Part shown: one piece after another, positions 16,014-24,199 of the stretch
How the letters are laid out: the number at the start of each line of letters is the position of its first letter
How positions within the stretch are numbered: the first letter of the stretch is position 1
Source: Hoskinsella mucinilytica
GTDB lineage: Bacteria > Bacillota_I > Bacilli_A > Erysipelotrichales > Erysipelotrichaceae
Direction of reading: 5' to 3'
DNA: 38,068 nucleotides
Assembly (NCBI RefSeq): GCF_045223415.1
Contig: NZ_JBEQZJ010000038.1
Coordinates: 1-38,068 of the forward strand
Translations under genes and position numbers: made by a program
Notes under the pieces: generated by a model
The model's input: the letters and a program-made list of their open reading frames with translations, nothing else
Databases searched by the model: none
What the model was told of the DNA's origin: nothing

Positions 16014-16042
16014 TTGACAATTATTGGAAACAGGCGTAGAAT
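16014..16042 (+). promoter_or_regulatory. Promoter of the hydrogenase gene
   Basis: TTGACA (16014-16019), 17 bp, TAGAAT (16037-16042): perfect -35, near-consensus -10 and ideal spacing. It is bracketed by two identical palindromes, so it should be strong but tightly repressible. Confidence 0.85.
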
Positions 16043-16050
16043 AAAATTAA

Positions 16051-16069
16051 ATTAAGAATAATTCTTAAT
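16051..16069. promoter_or_regulatory. Downstream operator palindrome of the hydrogenase gene
   Basis: A second identical copy of TTAAGAATAATTCTTAA at 16052-16068 (extended to 16051-16069), centred 61 bp from the first and lying at about the transcription start, just before the ribosome binding site AGGAGGA at 16072-16078. Confidence 0.75.
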
Positions 16070-16084
16070 ATAGGAGGAATTTTT

Positions 16085-17779
16085 ATGAGCAAGCATTTAA
16101 ATATGGATATTCGTGTCCCTATTGAAAAGGATAATCCTGCCATACTAAGGGTAGAAAGTCTTTGTATCCAATGTGGTCAGTGTAAAGAAATCTGTCAAAA
16201 ACAGATTAGTGTATCTCATCATTATGATCTTTTAAAGACACAAGACACTGCTATTTGTATCCATTGCGGACAATGTGCCAACGTTTGTCCAACCCATGCC
16301 ATTAGAGAGCGCCAAGACTTTATGAAAGTAAAAGAGGATCAACAAAGAGGAAAAAAGACTGTCTTCATTACTTCACCTAGTGTACGTGTTGCCTTAGGGG
16401 AAGCCTTTGGCTTACCTGCAGGAAGCTATGTAGAAAGTAAAATGGTCGGTGCACTTCGTGCCTTGGGTGCTGATTATGTTTTTGATACAACGTTTGCTGC
16501 TGATTTGACCATCATGGAGGAAGCAAATGAATTGATCAAACGTATCCAAAAGAAACAACCTCTTCCTCAATTTACCAGCTGTTGTCCGGCTTGGGTAAAG
16601 TTTGTGGAAACTTATTATCCTCGTTATATACCAAATCTTTCCACTAGTAAATCTCCCATCAGCATGTTTGCATCTACCATCAAAACTTGGTTCGCAAACA
16701 AAGAGCACTTAGACCCTAAAGATATTTCCATCGTAGCAATCACACCATGTAGCGCTAAGAAATTTGAAATTCAGCGTGAAGAATTTCATGATGCCAGTGA
16801 TTTCAATCACACAGAGTCCTATCAAGATTGTGATCATGTTGTCACAACAAGAGAATTAGCTCATTGGATGGATGCGGAAAACTTAGATATCGATACTGTA
16901 GAAGATAGCGATTATGATTCCCTTATGCCAAGAGGAAGTGGCGCAGGCATCATCTTCGGTAATACCGGTGGTGTCATGGAAGCCGCAATACGTAGTGCTT
17001 ATTATTTTTTAACCGGAGAACAACCGACAAAAGACCTATTACAATTCAAAGCACTACGAGGTATGGATGGCATTAGAGAAGCAACGCTTACCATTCAAGA
17101 TATTCCACTACGTGTTGCTGTTGTTCATGGTACCAACAATGCTCGCCAATTTATTTCACATATGGAAAACACAAAGACTCATTATGATTTTGTTGAAGTC
17201 ATGACCTGTCGAGGTGGATGTATCGGCGGAGGTGGTCAGCCAATTCATCCCGGAGTTGATCAAGATGAGATCAGACAACAACGTATCGATGCATTATATG
17301 ATAAAGATGCTCATGTAACGTTACGTAATTCTCATGATAATCCACAAATTCAACTTGTATATCAAGAGTTTTACAAAGAACCTTTAAGTGAAATTGCGGA
17401 AAAACTATTACATACTTCATACCATATTCGCACAGATCTGAATGAAGACCCATCCAAGTATGAGTTTACAGAAGTAGAAACAACAAATCTTACAAAGGAA
17501 ACGGAAGGTATTACATACCAATGTACTATTTGCGGTTATATTTATGAAGGAGATCTTATGAAAGAGCCTGATAGTTATGTTTGTCCGGTTTGTTTCGTGC
17601 CTAAAGAAATGTTCAAAAAACGAGAGGAACCCAAAACAGAAGAAGTACAAAAGGAAGTTTTACAATATCGATGTACCATTTGCGGTTTTATTTATGAGGG
17701 AGATCTTACTCTAGAACCCGATAGCTATGTTTGTCCGATTTGTGGGGTGCCAAAAGCATTGTTTGAAAGAAAAGAATAG
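16085..17779 (+). CDS. Monomeric [FeFe] hydrogenase-like protein with tandem C-terminal rubredoxin-like domains
   Basis: Predicted cytoplasmic redox enzyme of 564 aa. Seen in order: two 4Fe-4S sites (Cys27/30/33/37 and Cys58/61/64/68); the H-cluster domain with L1 TSCCPAW (164-170, keeping the proton-relay Cys166), L2 TPCSAKKFE (220-228, Thr in place of the usual Met) and L3 EVMTCRGGCIGGGGQP (371-386, CRGGC where CPGGC is common); then two copies of a short Cys4 rubredoxin-like domain (Cys480/483/500/503 and Cys530/533/550/553), about 75% identical to each other. The first copy has CPVCF instead of CPxCG. No hydrogenase partner subunit or HydEFG maturase lies nearby. It may make H2, or pass electrons through the rubredoxin domains to an oxidant such as peroxide or oxygen. 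That direction of flow is inference. Confidence 0.9.
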   Translation: MSKHLNMDIRVPIEKDNPAILRVESLCIQCGQCKEICQKQISVSHHYDLLKTQDTAICIHCGQCANVCPTHAIRERQDFMKVKEDQQRGKKTVFITSPSVRVALGEAFGLPAGSYVESKMVGALRALGADYVFDTTFAADLTIMEEANELIKRIQKKQPLPQFTSCCPAWVKFVETYYPRYIPNLSTSKSPISMFASTIKTWFANKEHLDPKDISIVAITPCSAKKFEIQREEFHDASDFNHTESYQDCDHVVTTRELAHWMDAENLDIDTVEDSDYDSLMPRGSGAGIIFGNTGGVMEAAIRSAYYFLTGEQPTKDLLQFKALRGMDGIREATLTIQDIPLRVAVVHGTNNARQFISHMENTKTHYDFVEVMTCRGGCIGGGGQPIHPGVDQDEIRQQRIDALYDKDAHVTLRNSHDNPQIQLVYQEFYKEPLSEIAEKLLHTSYHIRTDLNEDPSKYEFTEVETTNLTKETEGITYQCTICGYIYEGDLMKEPDSYVCPVCFVPKEMFKKREEPKTEEVQKEVLQYRCTICGFIYEGDLTLEPDSYVCPICGVPKALFERKE

Positions 17780-17781
17780 AT

Positions 17782-17814
17782 AAAAAGCGAAAGAACTGAA
17801 ATCTTTCGCTTTTT
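17782..17814. terminator. Bidirectional terminator
   Basis: AAAAAGCGAAAGA (17782-17794) pairs perfectly with TCTTTCGCTTTTT (17802-17814). It serves both the hydrogenase gene and the convergent small regulator gene, whose stop codon it overlaps. Confidence 0.9.
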
Positions 17815-18139
17815 ATGAATGAAATAACTTTGCTACTTCTAATAATCTGGTTGTTAAAGATTCTCTTTTAGAATCTGACTTTCTGATTTCCTGGATCAGT
17901 TCTTTCTCTGTTCTCGTTAAGGTCTCTTTTGTTTCGATTCCACAAACCTTACTGATATCAATTTGCAGATATTCCGCAATATTAATACCAATCTGCATTG
18001 GCATTCCGGTATGCTTCAACAAATAATTTCCTAATGAATTTTTATCTACACCAATATCTCTAGCCATTCTTGCTTTGGTTACATTTTCTTTTCGCATGAG
18101 TTCATTTACATAATCAATAAAACGATTCATGTCCGCCAT
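17813..18139 (-). CDS. Small XRE-like helix-turn-helix protein
   Basis: Protein of 108 aa. Seen: a helix-turn-helix at about residues 15-45, NVTKARMARDIGVDKNSLGNYL, followed by a helical region and a charged C-terminal stretch (TRTEKELIQEIRKSDSKRESLTTRLLEVAKLF), possibly for dimerisation. The start at 18139 follows an AAGGAG about ten bases upstream; an ATG three codons later is also possible. A partial palindrome overlies its likely promoter, which fits autoregulation. It converges on the hydrogenase gene and lies downstream of nothing obvious, so its targets are unknown. Confidence 0.8.
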   Translation of the reverse strand: MADMNRFIDYVNELMRKENVTKARMARDIGVDKNSLGNYLLKHTGMPMQIGINIAEYLQIDISKVCGIETKETLTRTEKELIQEIRKSDSKRESLTTRLLEVAKLFHS

Positions 18140-18165
18140 CCCATTCACACTCCTTTTGTAGAAAA

Positions 18166-18184
18166 ATTATAAACGAATTCATTT
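18166..18184 (-). promoter_or_regulatory. -10 box and overlapping palindrome before the XRE-like gene
   Basis: TATAAT on the minus strand at 18166-18171, abutting AAACGAATTCATTT (18171-18184), which is symmetric but for one base pair. The -35 is weak. A possible autoregulatory operator. Confidence 0.4.
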
Positions 18185-18267
18185 ACAAAAGGTTGCTTTG
18201 TATGAGATGCTATGATGATAGGTATCTCTTTTCTATGACATATACAACAATTATATGATAACCATAG

Positions 18268-18298
18268 AAAAAGATGAAGTCTTTCTAACCTCATCTTT
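18268..18298 (-). terminator. Terminator of the BceB-like permease gene
   Basis: On the minus strand AAAGATGAGG (18298-18289) pairs with CTTCATCTTT (18279-18270), ten pairs with one G-T, followed by T's. Confidence 0.75.
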
Positions 18299-18302
18299 AT
18301 GC

Positions 18303-20285
18303 TTATTTTTGCATGGTCGCCTTATATCCTTGATAAGTCACATAGAAATAAGAACCATAAATTACTAAGATGATACCACCTGTAATCAAATTACTTTTCC
18401 ACATGCTACCAATACCGAACATGTAAGAAAAGGCACCTGATACGGCTGGAACACCTACAAAGGAATGAATGATCGCAAGCAACAAAGGCAACACGAAGTA
18501 AATCCCGATCTGTAATAAGATAGAACGATTGATCATCTTAGATGGCGTACCGATTTTACGTAATACCTCATAATTGGTTTTGTTATCTTCTGCCTCACTA
18601 AGTTGTTGTAAAGCTAAGATTGCCGCACTGGAAACCATAAATACGATACCTAAGTATAATCCAATATAGACAAATAACATACCCATTCCTAAAGAGTTTT
18701 CTTCCACTGCTGTTTTTGTCAAACCGCTATAACGATAATTTTTTATATCATGGTTTGATACATACTGTTCGAAATTTTCTTCAACCTGAGCATTATAGTC
18801 AGATAACTTTACACCTTGAGCGATATTGATATTCCAGTCACTACCATAAGGTTTAAAAGCCTTGGTCATATCATCAGGAACAACAAGTGCAAGCATGATA
18901 TCCGGCATGTAATTCGTGCTTAATACCGAAATTTCTTCACTTTTTACACATAGTTGAACCTTTTGATTCAGCGCTGGATATTCAATATGTTGGGCTGCTA
19001 CTTCATTTGCATAATCAAGAATTGATTCATTTCCACTGATAAAGAAGGCTTCTCCTTTTTGTAACGTAACTTCTTTTTTATGTTGAGAACGCATTGCTTC
19101 GTTATAATCACTCAAAGAAATATACATCATGGTTGCGTCTGCATAAAAGCTTTCTCGTGCATGATCACTTGATAAATATGGAAGAAGTATATTCAAGGTT
19201 TCTCCATCTGAATAAAAATCGACTCGATTCCAATCATCTACCTCATCAAGTGCAAGCAGCTGTTTCATGGTTGCTTCATCAATATCCTCATCTTGGGTAT
19301 ACGTATAATCATATGGTGTTGATTGTTTTACAGAGTCCACTAAGGTATGATTTAAGGAAATGCCACAAGATAATGCACCAATACTTAACAATAACATCAA
19401 ACATACAACCCCCATAGATAAGCTGGTCGTATTTATTTTTGCGTTGATCTGTCGTAATACAAACATATTCAATTTCTTATAATAGACACCTTTATTAAAT
19501 CGGATAAATTGCAATAAAAAGCCAGATAAAGAAACAAAGAAGAGCAATGTTCCCACACTACCGATGACAATGATCGGTACCAACATAACAGCAAACGTCG
19601 TCATAGAAGAGGAAGTCAAATAGTAGGCAACACCAAGGCATATCAGTGATACCAAGAGTACAAGCACAGCAGCCCATGGTTTCGTGATCTTTACTTTTTC
19701 AACTTTCTTTTTCGCATGTAACATATCGATCAGTTTCACTTTCGCAATGACCCTAGTATTCAACAACATGATCGTAAAGAAAATCACAGAGAAACAAACC
19801 ACGGTTGCGATTGCACTAACTGCTGAAAAAATGATATGATAATTCACATTGGCATGAAACATATTTGCAGTAATGACACCGAGTATTTGTGAGCATAAAA
19901 CACCAAGTACAATACCCACGACAAGCGAAGTCATTCCAACAAATAAGGTTTCGCAAACAAGAATTTTCGAAATATCCTTTTTCGGCATCCCAAGCAACAT
20001 ATAGATTCCGAATTCTTTTTTACGTCTACGAATCAAAAAGTTATTCGCATAAAGAATCAGAAACGCTAACACGATGGCCACAAATACAGATAAGACATTC
20101 ATGAATAGACCAACCGTCTGCATACTTAATGATGCTGATTCACTCAATTCCATAATGCTTTCCTGTGCTGAAAAAGAATTAAAAGTATAGAATAGGCACA
20201 CCGAAAACATCAAGGTCAAAAAATAGACAAAATAATCTTTATAGCTTTTCTTTACATTCATAAAAGCCAGTTTTGTTAATTTCAT
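18303..20285 (-). CDS. BceB/VraG-like ABC transporter permease, without adjacent ATPase
   Basis: Integral membrane protein of 660 aa with FtsX-type domains: one helix near residue 25, a cluster of helices to about residue 270, helices near 300, a large extracellular domain around 320-520, then three C-terminal helices. This is the layout of BceB permeases, which sense and remove cell-wall-active peptides such as bacitracin. Start chosen at MKLTKLAFMNVKKSYKDYF, which aligns with the family's N-terminus; the longer frame runs through the promoter. Family members are normally paired with an ATPase (BceA) encoded just upstream and often a two-component system; here the upstream neighbour is a DHH phosphoesterase. 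It probably uses an ATPase encoded elsewhere. An inverted repeat covers its -10. Confidence 0.9.
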   Translation of the reverse strand: MKLTKLAFMNVKKSYKDYFVYFLTLMFSVCLFYTFNSFSAQESIMELSESASLSMQTVGLFMNVLSVFVAIVLAFLILYANNFLIRRRKKEFGIYMLLGMPKKDISKILVCETLFVGMTSLVVGIVLGVLCSQILGVITANMFHANVNYHIIFSAVSAIATVVCFSVIFFTIMLLNTRVIAKVKLIDMLHAKKKVEKVKITKPWAAVLVLLVSLICLGVAYYLTSSSMTTFAVMLVPIIVIGSVGTLLFFVSLSGFLLQFIRFNKGVYYKKLNMFVLRQINAKINTTSLSMGVVCLMLLLSIGALSCGISLNHTLVDSVKQSTPYDYTYTQDEDIDEATMKQLLALDEVDDWNRVDFYSDGETLNILLPYLSSDHARESFYADATMMYISLSDYNEAMRSQHKKEVTLQKGEAFFISGNESILDYANEVAAQHIEYPALNQKVQLCVKSEEISVLSTNYMPDIMLALVVPDDMTKAFKPYGSDWNINIAQGVKLSDYNAQVEENFEQYVSNHDIKNYRYSGLTKTAVEENSLGMGMLFVYIGLYLGIVFMVSSAAILALQQLSEAEDNKTNYEVLRKIGTPSKMINRSILLQIGIYFVLPLLLAIIHSFVGVPAVSGAFSYMFGIGSMWKSNLITGGIILVIYGSYFYVTYQGYKATMQK

Positions 20286-20303
20286 ACATACACCCCGTTT
20301 CAC

Positions 20304-20328
20304 ACCTAGATTATAATTTACTCTAGGT
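20304..20328 (-). promoter_or_regulatory. Promoter -10 inside an inverted repeat, before the BceB-like gene
   Basis: ACCTAGA (20304-20310) and TCTAGGT (20322-20328) are a perfect 7-bp inverted repeat with an 11-bp spacer. Minus-strand TATAAT (20310-20315) starts in one arm; the -35 is weak. The transcript leader would be only about 18 bases. Likely operator for an unknown repressor or activator. Confidence 0.55.
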
Positions 20329-20377
20329 CTATGTGCCATGGATGTTACTTACAATCACCTTTCAAAAATGTAAGAAA

Positions 20378-20413
20378 GGCAAAGAAGACTGTTATTTTAC
20401 AGTATCCTTTGCC
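20378..20413 (-). terminator. Likely terminator of the DHH phosphoesterase gene
   Basis: GGCAAAGAAGACTGT (20378-20392) and ACAGTATCCTTTGCC (20399-20413) form a long stem with two internal mismatches, overlapping the end of the DHH gene. The T-tail on the minus strand is interrupted, so strength is uncertain. Confidence 0.6.
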
Positions 20414-21327
20414 TGATTCATACCTTTCATCTCTGACAATAAGGCCGCCAGCTTTTCTTCCATGACATCATCCGCAAATTGGCAAGTACCAACCACATGA
20501 TGACCTCCACCACCATATTTCAACATCAGTTTTCCAACATCAATTTCACAAGTACGGTTTAATACGCTGTAGCCAACAGCTGCACTGCAACCCTTTCCGC
20601 CTTTTCCATTTACGATCCATACAGAAATATTTGCTTCCGGATACAAACTATAGATCAAGAAGCGATTTCCTGAATAAATCGGATCAACACCTCTCATATC
20701 AGATATGATGATGTTATTTTCTACAACGGTGTGTTGTTTTACCATATCGATAAATTTATCATTTTGATCCCAATACAATTCAATTCGTTCCTTTGTATCG
20801 GGCATAGCTAAGATTTCATCTATCGTATACTCTCTACACCAATCTATCATCTTTTCCATTAATTGATAATTGCTGATCGTGAAATTACGAAATCGGCCTA
20901 ATCCGGTTCTTGGATCCATCAAGAATCCTAATAATATCCATTTATTCGGATGTAATACCTCATCTATGGTCAGATTGGCACTATCTACTTTATCCACCGC
21001 CCATAACAAGTCATCAAATTTAGGAAAGCGTTCTTTACCTCCATAGTAATCATAGACAATATGTGCACAGCTTGGACAAGGTCTGCTATCCCCTACATAT
21101 TTACCTTGATAGGCATTTCTTTCTGCTTCACTGGAATGATGATCAAACCATAATCCACACCCTTCTACAAAAGGAACATTAGCCAAACAATCATCCGGAC
21201 CAACTTCTACCAAGCCATCTTGTAGATCTTTGGGATGTACAAATTTCCAATGATCGATGACTCCCGCTTCCTTTAAAAACACTGCACATGCCAGACCATC
21301 AAAGTCTGATCTTGTTAACAACCTCAT
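20392..21327 (-). CDS. DHH-family phosphoesterase, exopolyphosphatase-like
   Basis: Cytoplasmic metal-dependent phosphoesterase of 311 aa. Seen: TRSDFDGLACA (Asp8, Asp10), the DHH triad in LWFDHHSSEAERN near residue 63, and the C-terminal DHHA1-type signature KYGGGGHHVVGTCQF near residue 280. Family members hydrolyse phosphodiesters or phosphoanhydrides: nanoRNA, cyclic dinucleotides, pAp or polyphosphate. It lacks the extra domains of GdpP, so substrate cannot be assigned. A SRPCPSC stretch near residue 81 supplies extra cysteines. GGAGGAG precedes the ATG, and it has its own promoter and likely terminator. Confidence 0.87.
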   Translation of the reverse strand: MRLLTRSDFDGLACAVFLKEAGVIDHWKFVHPKDLQDGLVEVGPDDCLANVPFVEGCGLWFDHHSSEAERNAYQGKYVGDSRPCPSCAHIVYDYYGGKERFPKFDDLLWAVDKVDSANLTIDEVLHPNKWILLGFLMDPRTGLGRFRNFTISNYQLMEKMIDWCREYTIDEILAMPDTKERIELYWDQNDKFIDMVKQHTVVENNIIISDMRGVDPIYSGNRFLIYSLYPEANISVWIVNGKGGKGCSAAVGYSVLNRTCEIDVGKLMLKYGGGGHHVVGTCQFADDVMEEKLAALLSEMKGMNQAKDTVK

Positions 21328-21356
21328 GAAACTCCTCCTTTGAATTCGCCACCTCT

Positions 21357-21385
21357 AGTGTATCATAAATCGATAACATAAACAA
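21357..21385 (-). promoter_or_regulatory. Promoter of the DHH phosphoesterase gene
   Basis: Minus strand TTGTTT (21380-21385), 17 bp, TACACT (21357-21362). Confidence 0.65.
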
Positions 21386-21431
21386 TGTGTGCGCTTACAA
21401 CATCTTATTCATATTTATAAATATCTTAATA

Positions 21432-21478
21432 AAAAAGCTATCCTATCTATTATTTATCACACGATAGAATAGCTTTTT
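21432..21478 (-). terminator. Terminator after the small hypothetical gene
   Basis: AAAAAGCTATCCTATC (21432-21447) pairs with GATAGAATAGCTTTTT (21463-21478) with one mismatch. On the minus strand it ends in T's; it could work in both directions. Confidence 0.82.
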
Positions 21479-21485
21479 GACAATT

Positions 21486-21878
21486 TTATTGTAACTCTAG
21501 CTTTTCATCAACTGCAAGCATTTGTTTCCAAAGTGCGATCAGTGCTTGATTGCTTGCCTCTTTTTCCTTCACGATTTGCATGATTGCCTCAGTTCTTAAT
21601 CTTACCTGAGCCTCTTCTAAATCATAAGGAATCTTTTCAATTGCATCGATTGCTTCTTTCATATATGTCTGATGCTGTAACATCTCTTCCATTTGTTTCA
21701 GAAGTTCTTCTTTTGTCATTGTTTCCATGTTATGCTCCTTTCTCATTGAGCATATCATACAGATACTTGTTTCATCCACATAATATGCCCTACCTTTTTT
21801 CACAAGTCCTTTGGCTCGCTTTGCATAGGTATCGTGTAACACCTTACCATTTGCATCTATTACATGAACAAACTTCAT
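21486..21878 (-). CDS. Small protein with RRXRR-like N-terminus and coiled-coil C-terminus, function unknown
   Basis: Protein of 130 aa that I do not recognise by name. Residues 1-45 read MKFVHVIDANGKVLHDTY, then AKRAKGLVKKGRAYYVDE, then a CMICSM Cys pair. This spacing of a beta strand, an Arg/Lys-rich helix and GRA resembles the RRXRR motif found at the N-terminus of IscB-like proteins and in stand-alone small proteins. Residues 50-130 are acidic and helical with heptad-like Leu/Met spacing (EELLKQMEEMLQHQ), probably coiled coil. The start at 21878 has GAAGGA nine bases upstream. A leader upstream can fold (GTATCA with TGATAC). Single-gene unit. Confidence 0.75.
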   Translation of the reverse strand: MKFVHVIDANGKVLHDTYAKRAKGLVKKGRAYYVDETSICMICSMRKEHNMETMTKEELLKQMEEMLQHQTYMKEAIDAIEKIPYDLEEAQVRLRTEAIMQIVKEKEASNQALIALWKQMLAVDEKLELQ

Positions 21879-21965
21879 TTTTATCATTCCTTCGTATCAC
21901 CGTTTTTTGTGATGGGTGCCTACCCCTGATACACCTTTAGGATACAATGATTTCAAAAGAAACGC

Positions 21966-21997
21966 AAGAAAAAAAACACTGCATGTATCATGCAGTG
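21966..21997 (-). terminator. Terminator of the hexitol PTS operon
   Basis: CACTGCATG (21977-21985) and CATGCAGTG (21989-21997) form a perfect 9-bp stem with a 3-base loop, followed on the minus strand by eight T's. It closes the five-gene operon. Confidence 0.92.
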
Positions 21998-22008
21998 CTC
22001 TTTATGAC

Positions 22009-23259
22009 TTATTGAAAGTGTTCTAGCAGCATTTTTTCAGCTTCACCACTCCACAATCCTTTGTTTTTGCGACATACCTCATCCAACTTTTGGAAGAATG
22101 GATCCTGTTCGCCTAATTTGGCAAAGTCTTCAATTGCTGTCATCGGCATATTGATATGTGTATACACTAATTTCTTTCCACCAGGTACATCCGGTAAGTT
22201 TTTGGTCGTTTCCACTACAGAATCCAATCCTCCGACATGTGTAATCATGACCGCAGATTGAATCAACCCTTTGGCATCCTTATCGATGGCTTCTTTCATG
22301 TCATCGATCGTTCCACCGGTGGAACCAATGATCTTACTTCTGGAATAATGACAATCATATAGATTCACCATTGCTGAGAATTTCATATCCGTTGGTCCGG
22401 CAAATAAATTCATACAACCATCATAAGCCATGATCTGATTTCCCATTTCACATACTCCACGATTTGGAATATACACAAATACATCATCATAACCTTTACC
22501 CTCCGTGATCGCCATCAATTCAAGAACCTGATCTGCCATTTTCGCAGTATTGACATAAATCAACTCTACTCCATGTTTTGCGGCATCTTCTTCTGAAATG
22601 ACTTCTCTTGCTCGTTTGATACGATCATCATTGATTTCCGTTACCACAATTCTCTTTGGTTTATTTTCAAAGGTCAAACCATAACTTACAGCACCAAGTC
22701 CCATAGGTCCACAACCTCCAAGAATGATGATATTTCCACCTTCTTTTGTACCCATGATATGCTGATAAGTGCCTGGTACCGTATGATAGTTGGTATGATA
22801 TCCGCCGATGACACAGCTCACCGGTTCCGCAACAGAACTTGCGAAATAGCTATCGCCTTCAAATGTCCATAAACAACCTGCTTCTATGATATCATTTGGA
22901 AAGATACAATATTGCGTATCCCCACCACACCATTGATAAGAATATCCCGGACTTTCCATTTGACCCGGAATCGCCGGTTGTTGCGCAAACTTTTGTCCTG
23001 GCTGAAATTTATCCTGCCATTTCTTTCCTACCTGTACGATATCTCCCGCAAATTCATGACCGATGATGATTGGATGATCATAGACATCATTTGGTACTCG
23101 TTTATGATTTGCGCCTTGTTTTACCGTTTTCCAAGTAGACATACAAATACTATCAGATACTACTTTTACTAAAATTTCATCTTCTTTGATTTCAGGTAAT
23201 TCAAATTCATCTAATCGAATATCATCAACGCCATATAAGCGTACTGCTTTTGTTTTCAT
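22009..23259 (-). CDS. sorE: Zinc-type alcohol dehydrogenase, L-sorbose-1-phosphate-reductase-like
   Basis: Cytoplasmic NAD(P)-dependent medium-chain dehydrogenase of 416 aa. Seen: catalytic-zinc residues Cys39 in SICMSTW and His68/Glu69 in GHEFAG, the dinucleotide motif GGCGPMGLGA (181-190), and the ICMSTWKTVKQGANHKRV stretch that I associate with SorE. SorE reduces the C2 ketone of L-sorbose 1-phosphate, next to the phosphorylated carbon. Here it is the last gene of a mannitol-type PTS operon that has no MtlD. By the same chemistry it could oxidise mannitol 1-phosphate to fructose 1-phosphate, the substrate of the kinase encoded one base upstream. That role is inference; glucitol or sorbose phosphates are alternatives. 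Confidence 0.85.
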   Translation of the reverse strand: MKTKAVRLYGVDDIRLDEFELPEIKEDEILVKVVSDSICMSTWKTVKQGANHKRVPNDVYDHPIIIGHEFAGDIVQVGKKWQDKFQPGQKFAQQPAIPGQMESPGYSYQWCGGDTQYCIFPNDIIEAGCLWTFEGDSYFASSVAEPVSCVIGGYHTNYHTVPGTYQHIMGTKEGGNIIILGGCGPMGLGAVSYGLTFENKPKRIVVTEINDDRIKRAREVISEEDAAKHGVELIYVNTAKMADQVLELMAITEGKGYDDVFVYIPNRGVCEMGNQIMAYDGCMNLFAGPTDMKFSAMVNLYDCHYSRSKIIGSTGGTIDDMKEAIDKDAKGLIQSAVMITHVGGLDSVVETTKNLPDVPGGKKLVYTHINMPMTAIEDFAKLGEQDPFFQKLDEVCRKNKGLWSGEAEKMLLEHFQ

Positions 23260-23260
23260 A

Positions 23261-24199
23261 TTATTTTTCCTCCAATGTCTTCATAACGACCTGTTTCTTT
23301 AATTCTTCTACGATTTCTTTCTTTGCTGGCTGCGTACCTTTTGTCATAACAGCACCGGCACTTGCGGCAACAGCAAAGCGAATCATTTCTTCTAAGCTAT
23401 ATTGTTGTTCAATGGCATAAGTTATCCCGGCTACCATAGCATCTCCGGCACCAACACTGGAATGTGCCTCTACCTTTAATGCTTCCGCTTGTATGACAGC
23501 CTCTTGAGTGATAAAGATACTTCCTTCTTTACCCATGGATACGACAACATAATGGGTATCTTCATTTAGTAAGGTCTTAGCCAATGAAATGACCTCTTCA
23601 TTTGTGATATCTTGTGATACATGAAAATAGGTCGCAAGCTCATATTTATTAGGCTTGATTACATAAGGTTTGGCTTTGATGCCATGTGCAAACAATGCTC
23701 CATCCGCATCAAATACGACCTTTGCGCCAGTAGCTTTGATACGTTTGATCATATCGTAATAGATCGTAGTAGCTACCCCTTTACTGACATTTCCACTTAA
23801 TACCACAATGGTATCTGATTGACATAACTGAAGAATTTTATCCATCAGCTGTTCTACTTTTTCCGTATCGATCAATGGTCCTGCCTCATTTAATTCCGTT
23901 AAATTACGTTGACGATCCAATACCTTTAAATTGGTTCTTGTCATACCATCTACCCATACAAAATCGGTTTGGATGGATTGTTTTTTCAATGCTGATTCTA
24001 TAAATTCACCTGCAGATCCGGCTAGAAATCCGGTACATATGCTATTACCACCAAAGGCTTGTATCGTCTTAGAAACATTGACACCTTTTCCTCCGGCATC
24101 CTGCATGACATGACTCAATCGATTCAATCCCCCAGCAACCATTGTTTCCACTTCTGCGGTCTTATCAATGGCCGGATTAAAAGTAACCGTAAGGATCAT
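23261..24199 (-). CDS. fruK: PfkB-family kinase, 1-phosphofructokinase type
   Basis: Ribokinase-fold kinase of 312 aa that would convert fructose 1-phosphate (or a close ketose phosphate such as tagatose 6-phosphate) to the bisphosphate. Seen: MILTVTFNPAIDKTAEV, typical of FruK/LacC proteins, the substrate loop GGKGVNVSKTIQAFGG (36-51), and the catalytic HSSVGAGDAMVAG near residue 255. It overlaps the EIIBA gene by four bases and is separated from the dehydrogenase gene by one base. A 1-phosphofructokinase is unexpected in a mannitol operon unless fructose 1-phosphate is formed. LacC-type tagatose-6-phosphate kinase cannot be excluded by sequence alone. Confidence 0.88.
   Translation of the reverse strand: MILTVTFNPAIDKTAEVETMVAGGLNRLSHVMQDAGGKGVNVSKTIQAFGGNSICTGFLAGSAGEFIESALKKQSIQTDFVWVDGMTRTNLKVLDRQRNLTELNEAGPLIDTEKVEQLMDKILQLCQSDTIVVLSGNVSKGVATTIYYDMIKRIKATGAKVVFDADGALFAHGIKAKPYVIKPNKYELATYFHVSQDITNEEVISLAKTLLNEDTHYVVVSMGKEGSIFITQEAVIQAEALKVEAHSSVGAGDAMVAGITYAIEQQYSLEEMIRFAVAASAGAVMTKGTQPAKKEIVEELKKQVVMKTLEEK

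Noticed and set aside
16085..17779. Electron-bifurcating multimeric hydrogenase
   Set aside because: No HydB or HydC-like flavoprotein or NADH-binding genes are adjacent; the protein looks monomeric with rubredoxin domains in place of partners.
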